Shown: one piece after another, positions 32,706-40,567 of the stretch
Position numbering within the stretch: position 1 is the stretch's first letter
How the letters are laid out: each line of letters begins with the position of its first letter
Assembly (NCBI RefSeq): GCF_014646095.1
Contig: NZ_BMMU01000010.1
Span: forward strand, 33,760 to 97,759
DNA from: Streptomyces lacrimifluminis
GTDB taxonomy: Bacteria > Actinomycetota > Actinomycetes > Streptomycetales > Streptomycetaceae
DNA length: 64,000 nucleotides
Direction of reading: 5' to 3'
Notes under the pieces: generated by a model
Seen by the model: only the letters and a program-made list of their open reading frames with translations
The model's database searches: none
What the model was told of the DNA's origin: nothing
Translations under genes and position numbers: made by a program

Positions 32706-32782
32706 GGTGCTGAGGCGCACGGTCGGGTGACCCCGCCGCGCGGCTGAGCCCGGTGGCGTCAACCCCGCGTTCTCCTGATCGC

Positions 32783-33670
32783 ATGATCAGTCGACCGTTC
32801 CTGCTCCGAGGGCTCACCGCGCTGCTTGTCGCGGTGGCCGTGCTGCCCGTCGGCCCTGCCTTCGCCGATCCCGTGCCATCCGCCCCCGGCCCCGAGGGCG
32901 TCCTCGTGCCCGGTGTGCCCCCCGCCCCCTCCCAGCCCTGGACCTTCGACACGCCGGACCAGGTGCTCGCGCCGCAGGTGTACACGCCGACGAGGCAGGA
33001 GGACGCCCTTGAGCCGGCCCAGGCCGCGCAGGGGACGTACGACCTCATCGAGTACGTACCGTTGGGTGACGCCGCCCGGAAAGTGGCCTGCTCCAAGCTG
33101 ACCGGGCCCTATCAGCGGCAGGTCGAGTACTGGCTGAAGCTGAAGGTGGACGGAAAGCAGTCCGCCGCCGACTGCCGGGCCATCCGTGCCTTTCAGCGCA
33201 AGCACAAGATCAAACCGGACAGCGGATTCGCCGGGCCCGTCACCTGGTCCCGTATGCAGCTGCTGTCCGCCAGGAAGAATCCGAACGCCGCCGGTAAGTG
33301 TCCCGTGCGGACCTACCGTGTCGCCTGTGTCGATCTCGGGCGGCAGCTGACCTGGGTGCAGAAGGGGAGGAAGGTCGTTTACGGGCCGGTGCCCGTCCGC
33401 AGCGGACGGACGGCGTACCCGACGCGCGGCGGGTGGCACAAGGTGTACTGGAAGCACAAGAACCACCACTCGACCCTCTACGACACCCCCATGCCCTACG
33501 CCCAGTTCTTCAGCGGCGGCCAGGCCTTCCACGCCGTCTACGGCAGCATCTACACCACCGTCGGCTCCATGGGCTGCGTCAATATGCGGCTCGCCGACGC
33601 CCGTACCCTCTGGGGCGTTCTGAAGACGGGCGACCGCGTGTACGTGTGGGGACGGCGGGCCGCCGGGTAG
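32783..33670 (+). CDS. Secreted L,D-transpeptidase with peptidoglycan-binding domain
   Basis: 295 aa from the ATG at 32783, giving a clean signal peptide (LLRGLTALLVAVAVLPVG, cleavage near AFA-DP); a GTG at 32753 is possible. A peptidoglycan-binding helix bundle (about 100-160, VEYWLKLKVDGKQSAADCRA and FQRKHKI) precedes a YkuD domain (about 180-292). The catalytic motif is HAVYGSIYTTVGSMGCVNMR, with His and nucleophile Cys265. It forms 3-3 crosslinks in the cell wall. A related but catalytically dead homologue is encoded at 37261-37815. Confidence 0.92.
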   Translation: MISRPFLLRGLTALLVAVAVLPVGPAFADPVPSAPGPEGVLVPGVPPAPSQPWTFDTPDQVLAPQVYTPTRQEDALEPAQAAQGTYDLIEYVPLGDAARKVACSKLTGPYQRQVEYWLKLKVDGKQSAADCRAIRAFQRKHKIKPDSGFAGPVTWSRMQLLSARKNPNAAGKCPVRTYRVACVDLGRQLTWVQKGRKVVYGPVPVRSGRTAYPTRGGWHKVYWKHKNHHSTLYDTPMPYAQFFSGGQAFHAVYGSIYTTVGSMGCVNMRLADARTLWGVLKTGDRVYVWGRRAAG

Positions 33671-33713
33671 CCGGGAGTGTGCTCCACGGTCCCTCTGAGA
33701 CACTGGGGGCGCC

Positions 33714-34910
33714 ATGAGTGAGACAGCAGCCCCGCCGGCCGCCGCCCTGCGAGCCCGCGCCGAGATCGACCTGGCCGCCCTGCGGGCCAACGTACGGACC
33801 CTGCGCGCCCGCGCGCGCGGCGCGGCCCTGATGGCCGTCGTGAAGTCCGACGCGTACGGCCACGGGGCGCTCCGGTGTGCTCGGGCAGCCGTCGAGGCGG
33901 GCGCCGAGTGGCTCGGCACCGCCACGCCCGAGGAGGCGCTCGCGCTGCGGGAGCCGGCCTCCGGGATTCCCCGTCACGTACGGGTCATGTGCTGGCTCTG
34001 GACCCCCGGCGGGCCCTGGCAGGCCGCCATCGAGGCCGACATCGACGTGTCGGTGGGCGGGATGTGGGCCCTGCGGGAGGTCGTCGAGGCCGCCTCTGTC
34101 GCTCACCGGCCCGCTCGCGTCCAGCTGAAGGCCGACACCGGGCTCGGGCGCGGCGGCTGCCAGCCGGGGGACGACTGGTGCGCGCTCGTGGCCGCCGCCC
34201 TGCGCGCCGAGCGTGACGGGCTGATCCGCGTCACCGGGCTCTGGTCCCACCTCGCCTGCGCCGACGAACCCGAACACCCCTCCGTCGACGCCCAGCTCAC
34301 CCGCTTCCACGAGATGGTCGCGTACGCCGAGCGGCACGGACTGCGGCCCGAGGTGCGGCACCTCGCCAACTCGCCCGCCGTGCTCAGCCGTCCGGACACA
34401 CACTTCGACCTCGTACGGACAGGAGTGGCCGTCTACGGCATCTCGCCGAGCCCGGAGATCGGCACCTCCGCCGACCTCGGCCTTCGCCCCGTGATGACGC
34501 TGGCCGCCTCGCTCGCGCTGGTCAAGCACGTACCGGGCGGGCACGGCGTCAGCTACGGGCACCACTACGTCACCCCCGGCGCCACCACCCTCGGCCTCGT
34601 CCCCGTCGGCTACGCGGACGGCATCCCGCGTCACGCCTCCGGCACCGGTCCCGTCCTGATCGGCGGGAAGTGGCGGACCGTGGCCGGGCGGGTCGCCATG
34701 GACCAGTTCGTCGTCGACCTGGGGGGCGACGAGCCCGAAGCGGGCGCGGAGGTCCTGCTCTTCGGGCCCGGTGACCGCGGTGAGCCCACCGCCGAGGACT
34801 GGGCGCAGGCGGCAGGGACGATCGCGTACGAGATCGTCACCCGCATCGGAACCCGGGTGCCCCGCGTCTACGTGAACGAGAAAGAGGAACAAGAGGGCCA
34901 AGAGGGGTAG
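33714..34910 (+). CDS. alr: Alanine racemase
   Basis: 398 aa PLP enzyme making D-alanine for peptidoglycan. The PLP lysine is Lys44 in MAVVKSDAYGHGAL. Other family motifs are WLGTATPEEAL, LKADTGLGRGG, GLWSHLACADEPEHP, and the C-terminal GYADGIPR and VAGRVAMDQFVVDL. The ATG at 33714 has GGGGG 6 nt upstream. A hairpin terminator follows immediately. Confidence 0.96.
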   Translation: MSETAAPPAAALRARAEIDLAALRANVRTLRARARGAALMAVVKSDAYGHGALRCARAAVEAGAEWLGTATPEEALALREPASGIPRHVRVMCWLWTPGGPWQAAIEADIDVSVGGMWALREVVEAASVAHRPARVQLKADTGLGRGGCQPGDDWCALVAAALRAERDGLIRVTGLWSHLACADEPEHPSVDAQLTRFHEMVAYAERHGLRPEVRHLANSPAVLSRPDTHFDLVRTGVAVYGISPSPEIGTSADLGLRPVMTLAASLALVKHVPGGHGVSYGHHYVTPGATTLGLVPVGYADGIPRHASGTGPVLIGGKWRTVAGRVAMDQFVVDLGGDEPEAGAEVLLFGPGDRGEPTAEDWAQAAGTIAYEIVTRIGTRVPRVYVNEKEEQEGQEG

Positions 34911-34939
34911 CCGCCCGGAGGGATCCTCGGCCGGGCGGC
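34910..34939 (+). terminator. Hairpin terminator after alr
   Basis: GCCGCCCGG (34910-34918) pairs perfectly with CCGGGCGGC (34931-34939) around a 12-nt loop containing GGATCC; it starts at the last base of the alr stop codon. Confidence 0.75.
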
Positions 34940-35098
34940 ACGAGTAACCCGGGCAACTCCGGTAACCCTTCCCACGTCAGCAAGCCCAGCAACGTCAGCA
35001 TCTTCAGCAACTCGATCCAGCAAGCCCGGCCCCTTCGGTAAGCGCCGCAAGGTCCGGCGACTTCAGTGGTAATTCCAGATTCCAGCGAGGAGCGGTAC

Positions 35099-36358
35099 GT
35101 GAGCGAGAGCAGTGCGGAGGTCGTCGCGAGCGTCGCCACGGCGGCCGTGGCCTCCGCCGCAGGGGCGACGGGCGGGGGATGGCGCCGGGCGACCGGCATC
35201 GCGGGCGTCGCCATAGGCGTGGTGGCCGCCGGTGCCGCCGCGGGGGTCGCCGTCGAGCGGCTCACCGTGGGGCGCGGCATGCGCGAGAGGGCGCGGCTCG
35301 CGCTCGACTCGACGGGCCCGTACGGCGCGCTGCGCGGCACGCCGGGCAAGGCGTACGCCGACGACGGCACCGAGCTGTACTACGAGGTCGACGACGTCGA
35401 CCCGGAGGCCGCGCCCGCCCTCACCCCGCGTCGGCGGCGGCTCTTCGGGCGCAAGGCCCCGGCGCCCGTCACCGTCGTCTTCAGCCACGGCTACTGCCTC
35501 AGCCAGGACTCCTGGCACTTCCAGCGGGCCGCCCTGCGCGGTGTCGTCCGCAGCGTGTACTGGGACCAGCGCAGCCACGGTCGGTCCGGGCGGGGAGTCG
35601 CCCAGCACGAGGGTGTGGCCGTCTCCATGGACCAGCTCGGACGGGACCTGAAAACCGTCCTCGACGCCGCCGTGCCCGAGGGGCCGATCGTGCTCGTCGG
35701 GCACTCCATGGGCGGGATGACCGTCATGGCCTTCGCCGACCAGTACCCGGACGTCGTGCGGGAGCGGGTCGTCGCCGTCGCCTTCGTCGGTACGTCGTCC
35801 GGGCGGCTCGGCGAGGTCAACTTCGGGCTGCCCGTCGCGGGCGTGAACGCCGTCCGGCGGGTGCTGCCCGGCGTACTGAAGGCGCTGGGGCAGCAGGCCG
35901 AGTGGGTGGAACGGGGACGCCGGGCCACCGCCGATCTCTTCGCCGGCATCATCAAGCGGTACTCGTTCTCGTCGAGGGACGTCGATCCCGCCGTCGCCCG
36001 GTTCGCCGAGCGGATGATCGAGGGCACGCCCATCGACGTCGTCGCCGAGTTCTACCCGGCCTTCACCGAGCACGACAAGACCGAGGCCCTGGCCCACTTC
36101 AAGGACCTGCCCGTACTGGTGCTGGCCGGGGTCGGTGACCTCGTCACGCCCAGCGGGCACAGTGAGGCCATCGCCGACCTGCTGCCGGACGCCGAGCTGG
36201 TCCTTGTGCCGGACGCCGGGCACCTGGTGATGCTGGAACACCCGGAGGCGGTCACCGACCGGCTCGCCGACCTCCTCACCCGTGTGGGTGCCGTGCCGAC
36301 AGGGGCTACGGTTTCCGGTTATGGAAGCACCAGCAGCAGCGCACGACGACCAGGCTGA
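35099..36358 (+). CDS. Membrane-anchored alpha/beta hydrolase
   Basis: 419 aa from the GTG at 35099, chosen for the GAGGAG ribosome site 6 nt upstream. An Ala/Gly-rich N-terminal hydrophobic region (about 10-55) probably anchors it. The hydrolase domain (about 115-410) has the oxyanion-region HGYCLSQDSWHFQ, the nucleophile elbow VLVGHSMGGMT (Ser203), Asp in LAGVGDLVTP and the catalytic His in VPDAGHLVMLEHPEA. Substrate unknown; lipase- or esterase-like. The last 38 nt overlap tsaE, so the two are coupled. This hydrolase-tsaE order is common in Streptomyces. Confidence 0.9.
   Translation: MSESSAEVVASVATAAVASAAGATGGGWRRATGIAGVAIGVVAAGAAAGVAVERLTVGRGMRERARLALDSTGPYGALRGTPGKAYADDGTELYYEVDDVDPEAAPALTPRRRRLFGRKAPAPVTVVFSHGYCLSQDSWHFQRAALRGVVRSVYWDQRSHGRSGRGVAQHEGVAVSMDQLGRDLKTVLDAAVPEGPIVLVGHSMGGMTVMAFADQYPDVVRERVVAVAFVGTSSGRLGEVNFGLPVAGVNAVRRVLPGVLKALGQQAEWVERGRRATADLFAGIIKRYSFSSRDVDPAVARFAERMIEGTPIDVVAEFYPAFTEHDKTEALAHFKDLPVLVLAGVGDLVTPSGHSEAIADLLPDAELVLVPDAGHLVMLEHPEAVTDRLADLLTRVGAVPTGATVSGYGSTSSSARRPG
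36307..36312 (+). promoter_or_regulatory. Candidate internal -10 (TACGGT) for tsaE
   Basis: TACGGT inside the end of the hydrolase gene lies 8 nt before the tsaE ATG at 36321. It may give a second, leaderless tsaE transcript. Weak, because it is within coding sequence. Confidence 0.3.
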
Positions 36359-36932
36359 GTCGCCCTCGCACCCGACACCCGCGTCGACCACCTCGCCCGT
36401 GTCGTCCTCCTCCTCGTCCTCCTCGGCCTTCGAGCTGACCGTCAACTCGCCCGACGAGATGCGGGAGTTGGGCCGCCGGCTCGCCGGGCAGCTGCGGGCC
36501 GGCGACCTCGTGATGCTCACCGGTGAGCTGGGCGCGGGCAAGACGACGCTGACGCGCGGGCTCGGCGAGGGGCTCGGGGTCCGGGGGGCGGTCACCTCGC
36601 CCACCTTCGTGATCGCCCGCGTCCACCCCTCCCTCGGCGACGGCCCTCCGCTCGTCCACGTGGACGCGTACCGGCTGGGCGGCGGTCTCGACGACATGGA
36701 GGATCTCGACCTCGATGTCTCGCTGCCCGAGTCCGTCATCGTTGTCGAGTGGGGCGAGGGCAAGGTCGAGGAGCTGACCGACGACCGGCTCCATCTCCTC
36801 ATCCACCGGTCCGTCGGCACTGTGCCTTCCCGGGGGACGGCCCCCGGATCCCCGGACACGGACGAGGTCCGGCACGTCACTCTCACGGGGGTGGGGGAGC
36901 GGTGGGCGACGGTTGACCTGAGCGCCGTATGA
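36321..36932 (+). CDS. tsaE: tRNA threonylcarbamoyladenosine biosynthesis ATPase TsaE
   Basis: 203 aa. TsaE is the P-loop ATPase that works with TsaB and TsaD (encoded 1-3 kb downstream) to make t6A37 in tRNAs reading ANN codons. Walker A is TGELGAGKTTLTRGLGEGLG; other motifs are TSPTFVIARVHP, LVHVDAYRLGG and VIVVEWGEG. An extra Ser/Thr/Pro-rich N-terminal tail (1-48, with a run of eight Ser) is longer than in most bacteria. The start overlaps the hydrolase gene. Confidence 0.95.
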   Translation: MEAPAAAHDDQAESPSHPTPASTTSPVSSSSSSSSAFELTVNSPDEMRELGRRLAGQLRAGDLVMLTGELGAGKTTLTRGLGEGLGVRGAVTSPTFVIARVHPSLGDGPPLVHVDAYRLGGGLDDMEDLDLDVSLPESVIVVEWGEGKVEELTDDRLHLLIHRSVGTVPSRGTAPGSPDTDEVRHVTLTGVGERWATVDLSAV

Positions 36933-37016
36933 ACGTTTACGTGAATGTTCCGACAATCCGTCGGCAAGATGTTGCGTGGGGCGTCCCGCGCGTGGTCACA
37001 TGGTATCCAGTCCGTG

Positions 37017-37032
37017 GTTAGGGTTACCTAAC
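37017..37032. promoter_or_regulatory. Inverted repeat GTTAGG-GTTA-CCTAAC upstream of the 50-aa gene
   Basis: A perfect 6-4-6 inverted repeat ending 31 bp before the ATG at 37064. The half-sites TTAGG/CCTAA recall DtxR/IdeR-type iron boxes, but the spacing is shorter than the 19-bp consensus, so the regulator cannot be named. Its position suits an operator. Confidence 0.45.
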
Positions 37033-37063
37033 TACGTCTGCCCCCGAGCGACAGGAGGCGTCC

Positions 37064-37216
37064 ATGTCGGCTACCGAGAGCACGCCCAAGCCGAAGCCGT
37101 ACGCGGTCCCCGGGGTGTCCATGCGCGATCTGCTGGCGGCCGGCGCCGCCGCCCGCGCGGTCTCCACGCCCCCGCGCGCGCCCGACGCACCCGGTCGGCG
37201 GCCCAAAGCCGCTTAG
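37064..37216 (+). CDS. Small hypothetical protein, 50 aa
   Basis: A short gene between tsaE and the L,D-transpeptidase-like gene. The ATG at 37064 has a textbook ribosome site (AGGAGG, 6 nt upstream) and the frame runs 50 codons to TAG at 37214. The product begins MSATESTPKPKPYAVPGVSM and continues RDLLAAGAAARAVSTPP, ending in a basic Pro/Arg-rich tail. There is no membrane segment. I do not know the family. The strong ribosome site, the palindrome upstream and third-position GC bias support a real gene. Confidence 0.7.
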   Translation: MSATESTPKPKPYAVPGVSMRDLLAAGAAARAVSTPPRAPDAPGRRPKAA

Positions 37217-37260
37217 CCGGGCCGCCTAGTCGGGCCGGCTGGCCGGGCCGGTCGACCCGT

Positions 37261-37815
37261 CTAGCGGATCACGACGACCTTTTCGCCGATCGTCGCGAAC
37301 TCCCACATCGCGTCCCCGTCCGTCCGGCTCTCCCGGATACCGCCCGTGCGGGCCTCCGGGTCCTGCCGCGGAACCGAGCCGTCCACCGCCGCGCTGAAGC
37401 CGATGGCCACTCCGTCCACGCTCGTGAACCGCACGACGTGCTCGATCGGCGTGCCGTCGGTCCCCGTGATCGAGTTCGAGCGGGACGTGACCGGATAGCT
37501 GCCCGGCGCCGGGTCGACCGTGCCCGGCGCGACCGGGAACGAGCGGCGCGCCCTGCCGTTGTCGCCGACCAGCCACACCCGGTCGTCGTCCAGCGAGTAC
37601 ACGACCCGCCTGCCCGCCCCTGACCCGGCCGGCAGCGCGCCCGGGTGCCGGGTGTCCCGGGGGACCTTCGAGGCCGTCACCGGCGTCGAGGAGGACGCGC
37701 GCTCGGCGCCCGGGCGCAGCGGGGCGTTCGCCGAGGCCTGGTAGGCGAGGAAGCCGACCGTGGCGAGGGCCGCCACGGTGAGCCCGGTCACGAATCCCGA
37801 GCTGCTCCTGGTCAC
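37261..37815 (-). CDS. L,D-transpeptidase-like pseudoenzyme
   Basis: 184 aa with an N-terminal signal or anchor (about 5-27, GFVTGLTVAALATVGFLAYQ). The remainder follows the YkuD fold: RRVVYSLDDDRVWLVGDNG, FPVAPGTVDPAPGSYPVTSR, VVRFTSVDGVAIGFS, then RTGGIRESRTDGDAMWEFAT and IGEKVVVI. In active enzymes the last part reads IHG...SHGCIR; here the His and the nucleophilic Cys are both absent (IGFS and RTGGIR). It is therefore probably non-catalytic, perhaps a wall-binding or regulatory protein. An active homologue lies 4 kb upstream. It runs opposite to its neighbours. Confidence 0.8.
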   Translation of the reverse strand: MTRSSSGFVTGLTVAALATVGFLAYQASANAPLRPGAERASSSTPVTASKVPRDTRHPGALPAGSGAGRRVVYSLDDDRVWLVGDNGRARRSFPVAPGTVDPAPGSYPVTSRSNSITGTDGTPIEHVVRFTSVDGVAIGFSAAVDGSVPRQDPEARTGGIRESRTDGDAMWEFATIGEKVVVIR

Positions 37816-37913
37816 CGGTGCCCACCTCTTCGTCTCGTACGTCCCGTTTTGCGGCGACGGTAGCAGCAGTCGTGCCGCCGCCCGGGGCGGCCGTGCGCGG
37901 GGCGCGGGCGCCG

Positions 37914-37919
37914 TAGGCT
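37914..37919 (+). promoter_or_regulatory. Candidate -10 (TAGGCT) for leaderless tsaB
   Basis: TAGGCT ends 6 nt before the GTG at 37926 and no Shine-Dalgarno is present. Confidence 0.5.
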
Positions 37920-37925
37920 GTTCGC

Positions 37926-38579
37926 GTGCTCTTGCTCGCTCTGGATACCGCCACCCCGGCCGTCACGGTCGCCCTGCACGACGGGACGGCCGTCGTCGCC
38001 GCGTCGAGCCAGGTCGACGCCCGCCGGCACGGGGAACTGCTGCTGCCCGCCGTCGACCGGATCCTCGCCGAGGCGGGCACGGGCTTCGACGCCGTCACCG
38101 GCGTCGTCGTCGGCACCGGCCCCGGCCCCTACACCGGACTCCGCGTCGGCCTGATGACCGCCGACACCTTCGGCCTGGCGCTCGGCGTCCCCGTACACGG
38201 CGTCTGCACGCTGGACGGCCTCGCGTACGCCGCCAATGTCGAAGGCCCCTTCGTCGTGGCGACCGACGCCCGCCGCAAGGAGGTCTACTGGGCGCGCTAC
38301 AGCGACTCCCGTACGAGGGTCACGGAGCCGTCCGTCGACCGGCCGGCGGACATCGCCGACCAGGTCGCGGGCCTGCCGGCCGTCGGCGCGGGCGCCCTGC
38401 TCTACCCCGACACCTTCCCGAGCGCGCACGCGCCCGAGCACGTCAGCGCGGCGGCCCTCGCCTCACTGGCCGCCGAACGGCTGGCGGCGGGCGTCGAACT
38501 CCCGGCCCCCCGCCCCCTCTACCTGCGCCGACCCGACGCCCAGGTCCCCAAGAACTACAAGGTGGTCACCCCCAAGTGA
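37926..38579 (+). CDS. tsaB: tRNA threonylcarbamoyladenosine biosynthesis protein TsaB
   Basis: 217 aa ASKHA-fold protein that forms the TsaB-TsaD heterodimer in t6A synthesis. Family motifs: LLALDTATPAVTVALHDG, DARRHGELLLPAVDRIL, VVGTGPGPYTGLRVGLMTA and VATDARRKEVYWARY. It starts with GTG at 37926. The stop overlaps the start of rimI as GTGA, so tsaB, rimI and tsaD are translationally coupled. Confidence 0.95.
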   Translation: MLLLALDTATPAVTVALHDGTAVVAASSQVDARRHGELLLPAVDRILAEAGTGFDAVTGVVVGTGPGPYTGLRVGLMTADTFGLALGVPVHGVCTLDGLAYAANVEGPFVVATDARRKEVYWARYSDSRTRVTEPSVDRPADIADQVAGLPAVGAGALLYPDTFPSAHAPEHVSAAALASLAAERLAAGVELPAPRPLYLRRPDAQVPKNYKVVTPK

Positions 38580-39223
38580 CGACTGCCGTGCTGCGCGAGA
38601 TGCGCTGGTGGGACATCGAGCCCGTGCTGGAGCTGGAGAAGGACCTCTTCCCCGAGGACGCCTGGTCCCGGGGCATGTTCTGGTCGGACCTGGCCCACGC
38701 GCGGGGACCGCAGGCGACCCGGCGGTACTTCGTCGCCGAGGAGGAGAGCCCTCAGGGGGGTCGGCGGATCATCGGGTACGGGGGGCTCGCCGTCGCCGGT
38801 ACGGAATCCGACAGTGGCTCCGCCACGGGGGCCGACGTACAGACGATCGCCGTCGCCCGCGAGCACTGGGGCACCGGCCTCGGCGCCGTGCTGCTGACCG
38901 AGCTGCTGCGGGCGGCGACCGCGTTCGAGTGCGCCGAGGTGATGCTCGAGTGCCGGGTGGACAACGTGCGCGCCCAGAAGCTGTACGAGAGGTTCGGTTT
39001 CGAGCCCATCGGGTTCCGGCGCGGCTACTACCAGCCGGGGAACGTCGACGCCCTGGTGATGCGGCTGCGCGACCCGTCGGCCTCGGTGCCGGCGCGAGAA
39101 GCCGACGTGCCGCAGACCGACGTGCAGGTAACTGACACACAGGTAGCTGACGTGCAGAAAACAGACGTGCAGAAAACTGACGTGCAGCACATCGACGTAC
39201 AAGGAACCGAGAGCAATGGCTGA
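38576..39223 (+). CDS. rimI: Ribosomal protein S18 alanine N-acetyltransferase RimI, with repeat tail
   Basis: 215 aa from the GTG at 38576 that overlaps the tsaB stop. The GNAT domain (about 1-160) has VQTIAVAREHWGTGLGAVLL (acetyl-CoA loop) and VDNVRAQKLYERFGFEPIG. RimI-type enzymes acetylate N-terminal Ala of S18 and other proteins. After residue about 165 comes an unusual acidic tail of seven 5-residue repeats (ADVPQ, TDVQV, TDTQV, ADVQK, TDVQK, TDVQH, IDVQG) encoded by a 15-bp tandem repeat. The end overlaps the tsaD start by 8 bp. Confidence 0.92.
   Translation: MTTAVLREMRWWDIEPVLELEKDLFPEDAWSRGMFWSDLAHARGPQATRRYFVAEEESPQGGRRIIGYGGLAVAGTESDSGSATGADVQTIAVAREHWGTGLGAVLLTELLRAATAFECAEVMLECRVDNVRAQKLYERFGFEPIGFRRGYYQPGNVDALVMRLRDPSASVPAREADVPQTDVQVTDTQVADVQKTDVQKTDVQHIDVQGTESNG
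39101..39205 (+). repeat. 15-bp tandem repeat (7 units) in the rimI 3' end
   Basis: Seven in-frame units of the form ACNGACGTGCAGAAA, the most regular being GCTGACGTGCAGAAA, ACAGACGTGCAGAAA and ACTGACGTGCAGCAC. They are less GC-rich than the surrounding gene and encode the pentapeptide tail of RimI. Copy number could vary between strains by slippage without breaking the frame. Confidence 0.9.
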
Positions 39224-40316
39224 CTCCAAGGACGTGCCGCTCGTCCTCGGCATCGAGACCTCCTGCGACGAGACCGGCGTCGGTGTCGTCCGGGGGACCA
39301 CGCTCCTCGCGGACGCCATCGCGTCCAGCGTCGACGAGCACGCCCGGTTCGGGGGTGTCGTGCCCGAGGTGGCCTCGCGCGCGCACCTGGAGGCGATGGT
39401 GCCGACCATCGAGCGGGCACTGAAGGAAGCCGGGGTGAGCCCGAAGGACCTCGACGGCATCGCCGTCACCGCCGGTCCCGGGCTCGCGGGCGCCCTGCTG
39501 GTCGGGGTCTCGGCGGCGAAGGCGTACGCGTACGCGCTCGGCAAGCCCTTGTACGGGGTGAACCACCTCGCCTCCCACATCTGCGTCGACCAGCTGGAAC
39601 ACGGGCCGCTGCCCGAGCCGACGATGGCCCTGCTGGTCTCCGGCGGTCACTCCTCGCTCCTTCTCTCCTCGGACATCACCTCCGACGTACGGCCCATGGG
39701 CGCGACCATCGACGACGCGGCAGGCGAGGCCTTCGACAAGATCGCGCGGGTGCTGAACCTGGGCTTCCCCGGCGGTCCCGTCATCGACCGGTACGCGCGC
39801 GAGGGCGACCCGAAGGCCATCGCGTTCCCGCGCGGGCTGACCGGGCCGCGCGACCCGGCGTACGACTTCTCCTTCTCCGGGCTCAAGACGGCCGTGGCCC
39901 GCTGGATCGAGGCGAAGCGGGCGGCGGGGGAGGAGGTGCCGGTGCGTGACGTGTCGGCCTCCTTCCAGGAGGCGGTGGTGGACGTGCTGACCCGGAAGGC
40001 GGTACGCGCCTGCAAGGACGAGGGCGTCGACCACCTGATGATCGGCGGGGGCGTGGCCGCCAACTCCCGGCTGCGGGCGCTCGCCAAGGAGCGCTGCGAG
40101 GCGGCCGGTATCCAACTCCGGGTGCCCCGACCCAAGTTGTGCACGGACAACGGTGCGATGGTGGCCGCGCTGGGCGCCGAGATGGTCGCTCGTAACCGGG
40201 CCCCCTCCGACTGGGACCTGTCGGCGGACTCGTCGCTGCCGGTGACCGACCCGCATGTGCCCGGTCGTTCGCACGATCATGTGCATGAGGTGGGCGAGGG
40301 GAACCTGTACGCGTGA
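39216..40316 (+). CDS. tsaD: tRNA N6-threonylcarbamoyltransferase TsaD
   Basis: 366 aa catalytic subunit that attaches the threonylcarbamoyl group to A37. Motifs: LGIETSCDETGVGVV, the metal-binding HARFGGVVPEVASRAHLEA and NHLASHICVDQ, LLVSGGHSSLLL, and the C-terminal TDNGAMVAALGAEM. It overlaps both rimI upstream and the small gene downstream (GTGA), giving a tightly coupled tsaB-rimI-tsaD-84aa operon. Confidence 0.97.
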   Translation: MADSKDVPLVLGIETSCDETGVGVVRGTTLLADAIASSVDEHARFGGVVPEVASRAHLEAMVPTIERALKEAGVSPKDLDGIAVTAGPGLAGALLVGVSAAKAYAYALGKPLYGVNHLASHICVDQLEHGPLPEPTMALLVSGGHSSLLLSSDITSDVRPMGATIDDAAGEAFDKIARVLNLGFPGGPVIDRYAREGDPKAIAFPRGLTGPRDPAYDFSFSGLKTAVARWIEAKRAAGEEVPVRDVSASFQEAVVDVLTRKAVRACKDEGVDHLMIGGGVAANSRLRALAKERCEAAGIQLRVPRPKLCTDNGAMVAALGAEMVARNRAPSDWDLSADSSLPVTDPHVPGRSHDHVHEVGEGNLYA

Positions 40317-40567
40317 CGGTCGCGTTGATGTGGGAGGCGCGGGCCGTCGAGGGGCGTGGGGACGAACTCCTCGCCTGGGCACGGGCGCAGGAGCTGGCAG
40401 CACAACCCCTGCGCCGGGAGACGCTCCGGGCTCCGCAGGACCGTGTCCTCGTCATCACGTGGTGGGACGCGGAGTTCGACGCCGAGCTGCCCGAACTCCC
40501 GGAGCCGGGGGAGAAGTTGGTGGCGCGGGCGGTTCACCGGTGGCGTTTTGAGGTGGTGGGCGCGTAG
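40313..40567 (+). CDS. Small conserved hypothetical protein, 84 aa
   Basis: GTG start at 40313 overlapping the tsaD stop as GTGA. The product begins MTVALMWEARAVEGRGDELL and has VLVITWWDAEFDAELPEL then VHRWRFEVVGA. The alternation of strands and an N-terminal helix recalls the small dimeric antibiotic-biosynthesis-monooxygenase (ferredoxin-like) fold, but no catalytic residues can be assigned. The coupling to tsaD suggests co-expression rather than a shown role in t6A synthesis. Confidence 0.8.
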   Translation: MTVALMWEARAVEGRGDELLAWARAQELAAQPLRRETLRAPQDRVLVITWWDAEFDAELPELPEPGEKLVARAVHRWRFEVVGA

